Of a stretch of DNA of 64,000 nucleotides, positions 1 through 12,000 are shown one piece after another. Below the pieces are notes generated by a model. That model was not told the DNA's origin and did not search any database. It saw nothing but the letters and a program-made list of their open reading frames with translations. The first letter of the stretch is position 1. Each line of letters begins with the position of its first letter. Source of the DNA: Cylicocyclus nassatus (taxonomy: Eukaryota; Nematoda; Chromadorea; Rhabditida; Strongylidae); assembly GCA_958299035.1 (NCBI GenBank), contig CATQJL010000326.1, positions 3,114,232-3,178,231 on the forward strand, in the 5' to 3' direction. Both the position numbers and the translations under genes were made by a program.

Positions 1-62
1 AAGCTTCGATCTAAAGTTTCTCAATGAATATCTGCAAACATTGCGCTTTCAAAATGTCGCAC

Positions 63-3000
63 CTGAGATGGAAGTAGAACTAAAGCTATACAAATGAATG
101 ATACTACACAAAGCCGCGACATCCACGTATCCGGATACCTTAAGAATTGTTCCAATACTAGACTTTGATTCTGACCAACTTGCTTAGAACATTTCTTACC
201 AGTCTCCATACCCAACAGTTGAGAAAGTAACCATAACGAAGTAAAAACTGGTGAAGAGGTCAAACTGCTTTTCTCCAGCTCGTTGTAAATGCTCTATGCT
301 ACATGTACCTGCAGGAAATGAGAAAATGATCTTTTGCTGGTATGATCGCGAATTTACTCACCAGTAAATATCAAACAAAGTATTACAGAAAATAACAAAA
401 GCAGCTGTCTAAAGAGTGCTGATTGATTCATTATTGAGCTGCGGTTAAGATCATTCTAAACAATACAAGTCAATCTCTATAAAGCGAAGAAGCAAGCTCA
501 CCATCATTGCCTTTAGTGAACCCTTTGCAAGCCAACAATTAAGGAAGACTGGCACAAACAAGCGACGTAGTTTTGGTTGAAAGATCTGTGCTTGATGATT
601 ATCGTTTCATTCGAATTTTTCTTTTGAGAAAAAGAACTCACAGTGATGGCAAAAGGAAAACTCGTAATAAGTTCCAATAAGAAATGTACATTGATCAGAA
701 GACGAAAAATATTGCCCTGAATTGAATGCCTTATTTTCTGTGTAGACTTTATATTGAAGCTAAAAGTGGAAAAATTTCTTACTTGATAACTAATATAGAA
801 AATGATAATAGTTTCAAAGATACTAATGAACGCAACAATGGTCTGCGCCAGCCATAGATAATCGTTCCTATCGACCCACATAAGGTATTCACTGAAATAA
901 TATTGCAAGGATTTTACTAATTCATTAGAGGATTGTAATGGACATTTTCTCACTATTTGATTGCTCCTTCGTCTCGCTTCGCTTCCTTTACGAAATGAGG
1001 CAAGGTCCTACTATCGTTGGCTACCCGTACGCAATAGAGCACGCAGGAGAGGATTTTGATAAATACGTTAAAAAGTCGAATTCGAAAGCCTGAAAAAAAC
1101 TCAACTTATGGTTCAAAACTACAGATACATTCGATGAATACTTTTTAAAGCTATCAATATTTACTTTAGGATCGGATTTTTTCAGCATGTTGATAGAGGT
1201 CCTCATGCATTCATTCACTATATCAGTGTGGTGAGTGATGTAAGACAGTAATTTTTGCATCTCTAGGAAGTGTAGAGATAGTGCTTTGATTTTTGACTAC
1301 TCTAGAGTAGGCTTCGTTTGAACCTACCCTGTTCTCCACAAAAGTTTAGGGTTCCGAGTATTTATGCCTAATAAGCCATTTAGCACGCTCTCGTCAAAAT
1401 TTGGCCGTAAGGATCCACAAATCTTGATAAAATAACAAGTACAAGTAATTTCAGAGTATTTGATTGAGAAATGATCTGTCTTACTTGATGTCTGATTTTC
1501 AATGAAGTACTGCTGCAGTCTAGACTTAAAGCTTGTGTCCACGCCATATTGCATGCGCGCTCTGAAAATAAACATTTGCAACAGTAATTATAAAATTCAA
1601 AATAATATTGAAGGCTGCCTTGTTAGTATATTCATGTCACCTTACTTGCCTTTAGGATCTTTCCCTTGGCGTCTATTCAATAGTTTCATCGACAGTTTGA
1701 ATATATTATAGTATCTAGATTATACGAAACATCAATCAGGTTTTGACTACTTTTATTCTCATTTAAGAGTGCTATTTTTCTAAAATCTAGCAAAGAAACT
1801 TTCAATAATCGCAATTCGCATCTCTCGGTCTTGAGCATTCTGGGTATACTATTATTCATTTTTCAGCAGTACACGCTTTCTTATCCCATTTCTTGGCCAA
1901 GAGAAATGTGGAAAAAATATAGCGTGTATTCCTCTGGGATGAAGGTGTGCCTCATATAGACTGCATTTTGGTGATTGTCATAGTAAATTGTTCAGATCTC
2001 TTCAATATACGATCACTTTCGTGCATTCAATCTGGTAAATGATACAGCTGCAAAAAAAAACGAAATCAAATTTTTTGACTTCAAAAATTGTAGACTATGT
2101 TATCTACTGGGTAGAAAAAGATTGCCACAAATCTGTAGCAAATTGTCAGAGTTTCAAGCCTGTCCAGGCTTTTAATTTTCAAACCATGAAATTTTGCATA
2201 ACAAAACATTTGCACTTCAATGAATAGGCCTAAAAGAACAGAAAACTTGCACAACTTTTTTTTGGCTTATCATGAAGGGCTGCTAGGATGGAGGAGCATA
2301 AACTTATAAGTAGCAGTAATTAGTGTGAAATAAGAAAAGCGAATATGATCGGACATGCTCTCTGAGAATGGCTTCATGCCAGAGGGCTCATCGATTGTAT
2401 TCCTTCCTCATTCCCTCTTCAGCTGGTGACGAAGTACATGAGTCGTTCTTGCTTAATGAACGTATGCGGTGAAATCGCGAAACAAAAGAGAAAAATGACG
2501 ACAAAGAATATCTTATGTGGATGTAGAAATGAAAAAAAAAGATTGCGAAAGCTCTTAACCTTGCAAGAACTTCGTGAAAAGCATAAGAAGAGGTTATTTC
2601 ATTGTAAATTTAAGCTACATAAGGCTCGAACATCACTGTTGAAATAAACTAAATAAACTCCACTTTTAAAGAAGATCCCTGAGCAAAGTACTATGTACGA
2701 AGTACAGTCAGTAGGCTTTGGATTCTTCCCGATATCTCGCTAATTTCTAAGCTTATCTGAACCTAAAAAATCCTTTGGCTGGTAGTATAAAAATGGCGAG
2801 TGATCGGAAAAGTGTCTCATTTCTTGTTTTTCTTGCACTTGCAATTCTCATTTTGAGATTTTCAAATATCAGAGATGAAGACAAAACATATGATGAATTC
2901 TTAACCTTCGAACTTGTTGTTTTGTTACTGTCCGTGATATGGGGCAAGCTCTAATATATCCAAATTTTCGTTTAATCGAAGAATGTTTCTATATCATGTC

Positions 3001-6000
3001 TTCGAGGATGGGAATTATATGCCGAAAAAATCAAAGTCAGTAGGAAACGGAGTTTCACAACTATGGAAGCATATAATACTCTAGTAATTAAATTGGTAGA
3101 CAAGCAGTAGTAGTATGCATGATAAAAGTAGCACTCCTATGGAAAGAGCTTGCTCTCAAAATATCGGAGAACCGCAGCCATATGTGAGCCAAGGAAAACG
3201 ACCATTATTTTTGCATCGACCTAATAGAATGGCAAATACATGCGTGATGAAAACATGCTATTTGATACTTATTATGTTTCTTTGATGCGGTGCTATTGCT
3301 GCATTTTTCAGTTCTTCTCAAATAAAATTATCAAGCGCTATCATTCCATTTTTTTCTCATCTTAAAAAGTATTCAAAATCTATTCGTCTGCAAATGCTTC
3401 TTAGCCATACATTGCTTAGTCGTGCAACAAGGTCGGATATCTCTCTAATTTATAATAACTGCCTTGCCCTAATGCTGTGATACTCTTTTTTGTGTTTCCA
3501 TTTTTCGGCTTTTGATTTTGTAATTAAGTTCGCAATAGCGTTATACGGATGGTTTGAAGGCTCTCGTCAGTTGTGTGAGAAGAAGCTTTTTTTGTGAGAT
3601 TACTGAAGTTCCTGAGATTTTCAGTATATTTCGCGACGTTTTCTAAGTTTACTTACTGTTGAATGTCAAGAACTAAAACATCTAAATTGCTGAACAACAT
3701 CTGTGTAGGATATGAGTCGTCAATATTTTGGATGGCTGAGCTAAAGCGTAGTCATTGGAGGGTCGGTAACGTCTATCAGATTGGCACTCAAGTTTTGCAA
3801 CTTTTCCTATAAATTTTCTTCTACTAGAAAATTTCGAGCAGTTTTCGAAAATTGTTGAAAATCGAGGTTTCAATTGAGGTTTTGTGGCAAGCATAACACT
3901 TTACAAAACCTGTATCAAACGTATCAAAAAGGAATTTTAGGCACATGTAGCTAGAAGTTGATATTGGATTCAGTAAAAAAGAAGCGAAGTTTAGAGAGAA
4001 TTCAAGATAAAGCGCCTTTGAGAAGGTGAACAAGTCAAGTGTGTCAAATTCGGAAAGCAATCTTCAATAACTAAGCTGCGAAACCTCGGAATTCGCTAAA
4101 ACTATAGGGTAATCCAATATGGTGTTCACTAATATCATATCCAAATGCCGCTTAGTTGAATTTCATTTTTTGGCTTCAAGAAAAATTCCTTTCCATGCGA
4201 AACGGTTCTCATTTTTGTAATCAGCATGTTGAGTAACCCCCCCCCAGGCCAAGTTTCTGCAAAATCTGACGCAATTTAAAAATTTTCCTAATATACCATA
4301 TACCTTGTACCCTTACATAAGACAGCAATTCGGCAAAAATGTTTGCATTTGCAGTTCACATCATAAACCTTATACTGCCAGGAAATAAATGGGCAACGTT
4401 TGAGAAGACAAAAGTTATATAAAAAGATGCATACCTTTGTGCCGACTCAATTAACACTCATAAGATGAACAAGGAGAACTGGAAAGTAATAAAGATGGAG
4501 AGATAATGCAAAAGAAACTAGTAACATTAAATGGATTGAGAAATTGATGGGTACTGATTGTGGTTTTTGCTTACATTTTACACTTTGATTTTTGTGGAGA
4601 TAATGCGAATGGCAGCGTCTCGTAGCGCATAAGTCTTAGGTTCTAAAACAAATTCTTTGAGTGAAAGAATGTGTTACAGTCAATGTCCTACCTTCTTCTA
4701 GCAAAGGAATTGTCTGAAGTTTGGACTAGATTAGTAAGCACTAATCCAGTAAGGCTGTTTCAAAGTCTTTCCTTTTCTTTTCCGATCTGTTACGTAGTTC
4801 GATGTTTGCTCAAGTTGTGAGAGGCTGGGACCACGAAATCCAAAAATCAACAATGAGCTGAATTTCTGCACGCGAGGAATTGAGCCTGGTAGCGGATAAA
4901 AACTGGAGTGATCTGTTTTCGGACGAAAAATCACGAGATTGGTCCCAAGGGCAAGCAGTTACTGATGCGTTCGTACTTTTAGACACATCTCGCGACAATG
5001 CTTCATAATGTCGCTTTTCCGAAAGTGTAATTAAGCGGCTCTGTGTCCATCCGCGATCAATGGTAGGCTATCACTCGGGCTTCCTCATTAGACTCGCCCT
5101 CGGGAGCGTAAACAACTTTGAAAAATTGGGCATGGCTAAAAATCAACTTGTAGCTTCATCAGTTATCAAAAATATGAGGTGTCCATGCTAATTAAAGGCA
5201 ACGAAAATCGGCTTTTTCTTTTGGTGCACCACGAATGCATTGAATATTTGAAAAGAAATAAGAAAGTAATTGATGAAGAACTGATATCAGCAACTAAGCA
5301 AAAGCTCCTGCTGCATATCATCCTGATTTTGTTCTGACCATTATTCCCTTTATCTGGACTTTGGACTTTACATCTCTCAAGCTGTTATGCTCAAGCACAT
5401 ATGTGTCGTAACTATATACTTCCTTCGTAATTGGGGAGTACTTGCTATCTTTTCTGGACGGGATGTCGGTAGCGCAAAAGTCTCTCATATTGAAACTACT
5501 GAATTTTGAGCTAATATAAATGGTGATAGTGTGCGTTCAAAATATTCTGATTTTTCTAGAAATTTTCTACATGACAAACGTCGAAATCGTGATTTGTATA
5601 TTCAAATTTTCCTCAAATGGAATGGCCATGAATTTTCTCCTAAAATTCTATCGTGTCAAACAGTTGATTACATGTGTCTGTCGATCTACACTTGTCGTTC
5701 AAACTTCGAACACTGCAACCATTTCAATCGCTTTCGCAATTTGCTTTGGACTCGTAGTCAGTCAAAAGAATTTGAATTATCTTCCATTAATCAAGAGATA
5801 GTACAATTTTTGAAAGAAAATTGGTGTAAGATACGTAGAAGTGATCCTCTTCAATTCAGCAAGTGCTTTTACCTATTTATCCCTTTTTCAATGCACGAAG
5901 AAGCTAATATATCCTAGTTCTTAGAGGAGTAATGGAACGAACGTAATTGAGGCTTCAGCTGTTAAGTGTTGAAACTCGTCTTAGGTATGAATTTGAGGTT

Positions 6001-9000
6001 TGTACTTCACATTTAGCTTTCGCAAGAAAAATTTGAGGTTTTAAGATTGTGCATACAAGGATATCGTCAACTATTTCTTCATTCCCTTCTTCTTAGTTCT
6101 AGAGTTGTTATGCATATGTAACTAGGGACAGCGGAGGAGTGCAGTCGGACTCGAGCATCGCCGATGAGGAAGAGCGCAAAAAACTAGCCCTCACATGCCA
6201 GGATTTATGATATGCAGCGCATTTCGCGAAATCCGACACGCCAGCCGTGTGGCGTTGTCGGAACGGATTGCTAGCAAATCGAATTTATTCGCGTTATCTT
6301 GCGTGTTGTTTTTGTCCCAATTCAAGGACAGTGAGCATTTGTCAGTACCACAGAATGGGAATGATGGACTAGAAAGATGCTACGTTTTATTTGATTTTTC
6401 TCACGATGCACATAAATTAGAAAAAATAGACAAAGAATCCTTGGACGAGGTGATTGCAGAAAGAATGAATGCCTTTCAGTGTAAGACACGTAGATCGGTC
6501 CTCACAAATCAAACTAGCGTCTCGCTAGTTTTCCACTTTTATGTGCCCTGACAGATGACGAAGAAGTCCTCAAAATCTCCTAGTACTTAAGGAAATGATT
6601 GAAGTTACTTAATTAATGACGCTGTTAAATACTGCTGAGTAACCTTGAATGAGGTGGTATAGAGGATAAATGGAGGAAGTAGCAAAGCTAATTTCAAAAA
6701 AAATTTTTTTTTTGAGAGTGCTTACAAGTTTGTTAGCTGGGGCAGAGCTTAGTTGAGACAGAATTGTAGTCCAAAAGTATAACAATCGTGATTCATAGTA
6801 GTAACAATAGTAATAGTAATAGTACTACTATAATTATAATAGTACTTGCCTTCTTTGCTAGAAAACAGTAGGTCCTTTCCAAGAAAAAACAAGGAATGTA
6901 AAGTTTTTGAGTGTCAATAAATAATAAAAGTTGTTAATTTTTTGCGAACATGGAGTAAATGAAGAAAGTAATACCATGTTTTACAAAACTGAAACCTGCT
7001 TCTTGCATCTTGCTATTGAAAAGTCTTGGTAGTCTTTTGAACAGCCAAAGATTATTTTTTAGAAATTGAAATTGGATGTATATCAGAATGATTACTGTCT
7101 AGAACAATCTATGCAATGAAGCGCTTTCTACCAAAGCCGTCAAGCGTGAAGCTTTTTATGAGGAATGTACTGAATGCGGAAGAGCTGCATGTAATAGTTC
7201 CACCAAAAGTGCAGTTTGACGGAAAATGAAGTTTATGCCTGCAAATGTTTTCGTTTAAAAAAAAACTCTTTGTATTATGTGGTGTGCGCTTGGTTTCCTT
7301 AAGCTTGTTTTCTTATTTTGGATAGATGTGTGAGATTATTGCGTTCTCGTTCTGCGAACTCGAATCAGTTTCAACTTTCTAGATTTTAACGTTCAATACT
7401 GTGTCCGCTGATGATTTCCTGCATCTCTAATCGACAAAGTTTTTTCCAAAAAGAGAATCAAATGCTGGAACAGAATGGCATTCATATTTCATCATCTGTT
7501 CACGAATCGATGTGAGAACTGTTCGGTCAAGTTAAAAGGGGAATGTGAGCGAAAAACATAGTGGGAAACAGTGTTTTTATGTTTTTCCAACATGGATTGG
7601 TTCAAAAGTTTATACAATTTTCTTTGCAGCTCAAAACGATATAGAATAGTCTATGAGGGAAGAAGTTTTTGTAGGAGTGTGTAGCTTTCTATCATCATTT
7701 TGCGCTGTTTACTTCCACTTCAAAATGCAGTTCTGCAGAATCTACATGCTATAAAATATTTCCCATGGAAAAGCAGACGTTTGAAGTCGATAAAATAAAT
7801 AAAATAATTTGGCATAAGAGAATAGAAACGAACACAGAATCTCGCTCACGAAAGCGGCCATTGGTTGAATTCCAACGCACCATCCGCCAGAAGGTACTCA
7901 TTATGCTGCAGGAGGTGGCCAGAAATCGGCAAAAAGCTCGAAAAACTTGATAAATGCGTTTTCCAGAAAGGCTTCTCGATGCATAACGTGTAATTATGGC
8001 TGGAGAGTTGATTAATCGGGTCAGTCGGTTTTTGAGGAATAAGGAACATATACTTCAGTGATGAAGTAAAAAAAAGGCAGCATCGTATGCACAAATGCTC
8101 TCAAGAATGAGGAAGGAAGAAAAGTTTTTTGATTCTTTTCGGGTTCTGTGAAATTTGAGAAGGCTTTGAAAACACTTTAGAATGTGAGGCATTTCTCTTT
8201 GAATGCATGTAAGTGACTGCTACAGCATTAAGAAGCGTAAGTCTGACTTCGCAAATGTTTTCTTTAGAATGTTGAACCTTGAAGAATTATCTTGCGATCA
8301 TGTTCACATCAGTTCTCTTCCTAAGAGGATCAAATATGCTCAGAAAAGTGAACTGAACAATAGAATAAATATAGAAAATGCGGTTGTAGTGACCAAGAAA
8401 ATGAGTGGATTTTAGTTGAACAGATTTTGATTATCAGAATGAACAATGAATGAGTTTTTTTTTGAATTGCGGGGTTAGTAATAGTCAATGAAATTTTTGA
8501 AAAAGCAAATTCGGGGAAACAGAATAGATGTCAAAAACTATGATGACGATGATGACTAAGCAAAAGCAGCGGAGAGCGAGCCATCATTACGTCGATGATT
8601 GGCACAAGATCTGTCGGCAACAACGAAGGGACTTTTTTGTTCATTTTTTACTTATTTGTCCCTCTAATAGATGCAGGGTATGCCCAAAAACGGGGAGAAA
8701 GGAAAAGAACAAGGGTAACACGGTGAACTCAGTAGTCCTATTCAAAGGTCATTTACGATGGTGATAATCATGATAACTAGACAGCTTTAGTGGCTAAAGG
8801 TAGAAGCGTTGATCAGCGGAAAATATATAATTGTAGTACAAAATATATCTTATAATGACTGGGAAGAAATGAACGAATCTTGTCAACGGAAACGGCTTAA
8901 TACACATGTGGTCTCATCAATGACCTGAGCTTAGAATAGTGTCACAAGGGTCTTTTTTCGCGGAAAATGTGGACCATTGAGAATGAATAGAGATAAAGAT

Positions 9001-12000
9001 TTTGTGGAATGTACAGACGACCATCTGGAACTTCAGCCATATAGGGTGCTTTGCATAGAATAGTACTTACAAGGGAAGCTACCTAACTCAGCTCGGCCTT
9101 TTGGCAAGACACATATAAATTAACTACTACTGAACATGGGAAGACTGCCTGTAGGTAAAAATCTGCAGGAAAAGGTACTGAGATAACGAAATAACACAAG
9201 TTCAATCTTTTCTTTTTTAAAAGGAGCTTAACGCAAGTGTAATAGCGCTTAGATGATAACGCCCGTAACAGTGAGTCGACGAGTATGCCAATTTCGCGCA
9301 GGAAAAAGTCCATAACTCGCTTCGAAAAGGTGCGCGACAGCTAGCAATAACATTTGGAATCAGCATTTGGAGCTGATTCAGAATATATATATCCCTTGCC
9401 AAAGGTTGAACTAAGTTAGGTAGCTTTCCTTATTAGATATAAGTTTGATACGCAAAACTAACACCACAACTACATCGGTATTTTTCAGGAGCGAAGGACG
9501 ATTTCGTGATCGGAAAATTAGTGATGGAGTTGATGTTAGTGGAATACGCTATTCTGTAGTACTCAACACACTTACGCATCTTTTGGCAGTTCAACACTTC
9601 TCAGGAAGATTCGTGATCGCCACTTCTTGCCATCCATGAGTCGCCACGACTGCAACGTGGGCCGGGCAAAGACAAGGTGAGCACTGTGCGTGCATCTCGA
9701 GGAAAAACTTGTTGCTATAGATCAATCCGCAATTGTTGTAAAGTGTGTTCAAAGGCCATCAGAGGAATAGGTTCTTTGACCGGTTCATTTTTTCGTTTTT
9801 GAAATTAGGCCAGGAATTTCTGATGGAGCATGTTAAGTGCTGCGTGGTAGATGGAACTACCCAAGATAAGGAAAAAGATAATGCGCGATTGTAAATGGAT
9901 GCAAGAATTATCCAACTTGACTTAGGGGACCTTTGACATTTTTGGGTACTATACAAACTAGCATTAATGCGATCCAACGTGCTCAATGTTTCAACGATTT
10001 TTCTCTTTTAAGAAAAACCCTACATAACAATGAAGCAGCTGTTTCATCCCCCACTTTTCGAGAACATGAAAAATACACAAATTCGCTCGTCACGAATCAT
10101 TAGTCTGTACTATAAGCTCTAGTAGCTTCTATGTCACGTTTGTTTTAGAAGAAACCCGGTGCAAGCAACTCAAAGCTGTCCCGTGAAAAGTAAACTTGAG
10201 ACTGGCACAAATTCAAACAGCAGCGCATTGTGTCAAATAGTCATTGACATTTTGAAGGTACAAAAAATTGGGTAGCCATAGTGCAGGACTGGAAATTCTG
10301 TGAAAACTGTATAGGAAATTTGAACTCTAACTTCCTACAGTTGTCAATTGATGCTAACAATAAGCTGCAACCTTGAAGTAAACTCAAGAGTTTATGTGAT
10401 ATGAAGAAATTCAAAATTGTAATAATAAAATGAAAAAATTCACAATTAATGTTACTTTCAAATGATCAATTGCTTGCGCAAACTATCATCATTTAACAGC
10501 TCTAACAACAACAATCTTTAGCATTTAAGAACTGAAGTAGAGAAGCTCACAAAATTCCCATGATTCATACTTTATTCTGCGCAGAATCTAATTATCGACA
10601 ATTTAGGACTTCCTCAACTTTGAATTTTCACACTTTTCTAGCACACATACGTACGAATAGACTCAATTTTCAAAACTGTTTTATTGAAGTCTCTAGTTTA
10701 CGCTGAACATCAAAATATGGTTTTGAAGCCTAGAGCTTGTTCCACTTTTACGCAGATGGAACAGATGAAACATTAAGCATGCATTGGGGAGAATCAAGAT
10801 TGAAAAACAATAGAGAGCGTGACTTACGCAGGAGTTGGTCGAAATAAATTCGAGACGGATTTTTTCATGCTTTGCAAGGTCATTCCACTACAACTGGAAC
10901 GGCGACTTGCATCAATTGGCTTCAGATCTCTGATTACTGCCTCGTAGCTTGGGCTTTTCTTGAGCAGAGTTCTGTCCTGTTTTTCTGCATCCTCGCTTTC
11001 CGACATCTCTGGCTGGCTTCCAGCTCCAAATATGAAGTTAGTCTGGCTTGCAGAATAGAGAAGCGAATAAGCTGATTGAGTAGGCAGTTTGTGTTTGTAA
11101 TCAATCAAGGCTGACTGCCGCCTTGGGCTTGGAGAGCAGTATCTGGGAAAGTTATGGGATCCGACGCCGCCCTACAAATGTGGAGCAAATTAGCAGACTA
11201 AATGGACGTCGGCGCATCGACTCAGACACACGGAAATGTTATTTGTGCACAATAAGCGGATAGACTAGAAAAGTAAGTTTCAGAGGGAAATAGTTGTCCT
11301 AGGCCGGCATCGATCGGCATCATTGCTCTCCAACAGCTTTGGAGCAAAGATGGACTCAAACTATGCGTCAAGGATTGATGTGACGAAACTCCTCCCTTCC
11401 TGGATATGGGATTGGACGAGTGTTGTTGAGGAGTCCCAAATGAACGAGCGGATAATGGTGCGATGCAAAAACTGCATCGTTCCAGATGTCCGGCCTCATG
11501 GTATCACATTGGCTTTTTTCGTTAGATGGTAAATTGCTGAATATCGGACAAATGTAAGAAAACATCTTTCTGGAAAAGAAAAGGCGCTGAGGGGCAAGTG
11601 AGACTCAAAGCGGATGGTGAATTCTAATAGACTAGTGGTGTGTCTTCAAATAGCGTCAGAATGTTAAATAATGTAGATTATTGTATAAATAAGTTTTCCT
11701 AAATCCTTTTGGTTAAAACTCCACTTTTTTGGTTCGAGAACATTATTAGCAACGTTTGCCAATTGTTCCTCGAATTATGACCATGCCTGCGTTCTTTCCT
11801 TGCAAAAAGTTTTGTTCTTTCTTTTTTTTACTCCTTTTCCTTTCCACGTTAGTCATCTTCCAAAAAGATCTCTTCTGTATGGATGTCTATATGTTCCTCA
11901 ACTCATTCTAGCTCCTTAGATTTGTCTTAACGTTGAAATTACTAACATCCTTGCAATCATGGAAATCACATGCAATTAAGTAATATACTTTCAGCATACT

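Larger units (their letters stand above)
1562..10827. other. 9.3-kb intron of the slo-2-like gene, with loose open frames
   Basis: This stretch separates the exon at 10828-11171 from the one at 1485-1561. It holds several unresolved open frames but no gene I can name. At 5510-5917 two plus-strand frames overlap (128 and 93 residues) and neither is clearly coding. At 7765-8415 plus there are short frames, one of them (8269-8415) behind a TTTCTTTAG acceptor. At 2415-2460 plus a short exon-like segment reads [15 protein letters not shown]. Runs of AGT/AAT microsatellite lie at 6791-6850, and a nine-base C run lies at 4237-4245. The rest shows nothing recognisable. Confidence 0.5.

Noticed and set aside
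1021..1260. 79-codon minus-strand frame with plausible protein sequence
   Set aside because: The slo-2 splice chain from 1485 to 1089 is phase-perfect and homologous; this frame overlaps the intron and exon in another phase.
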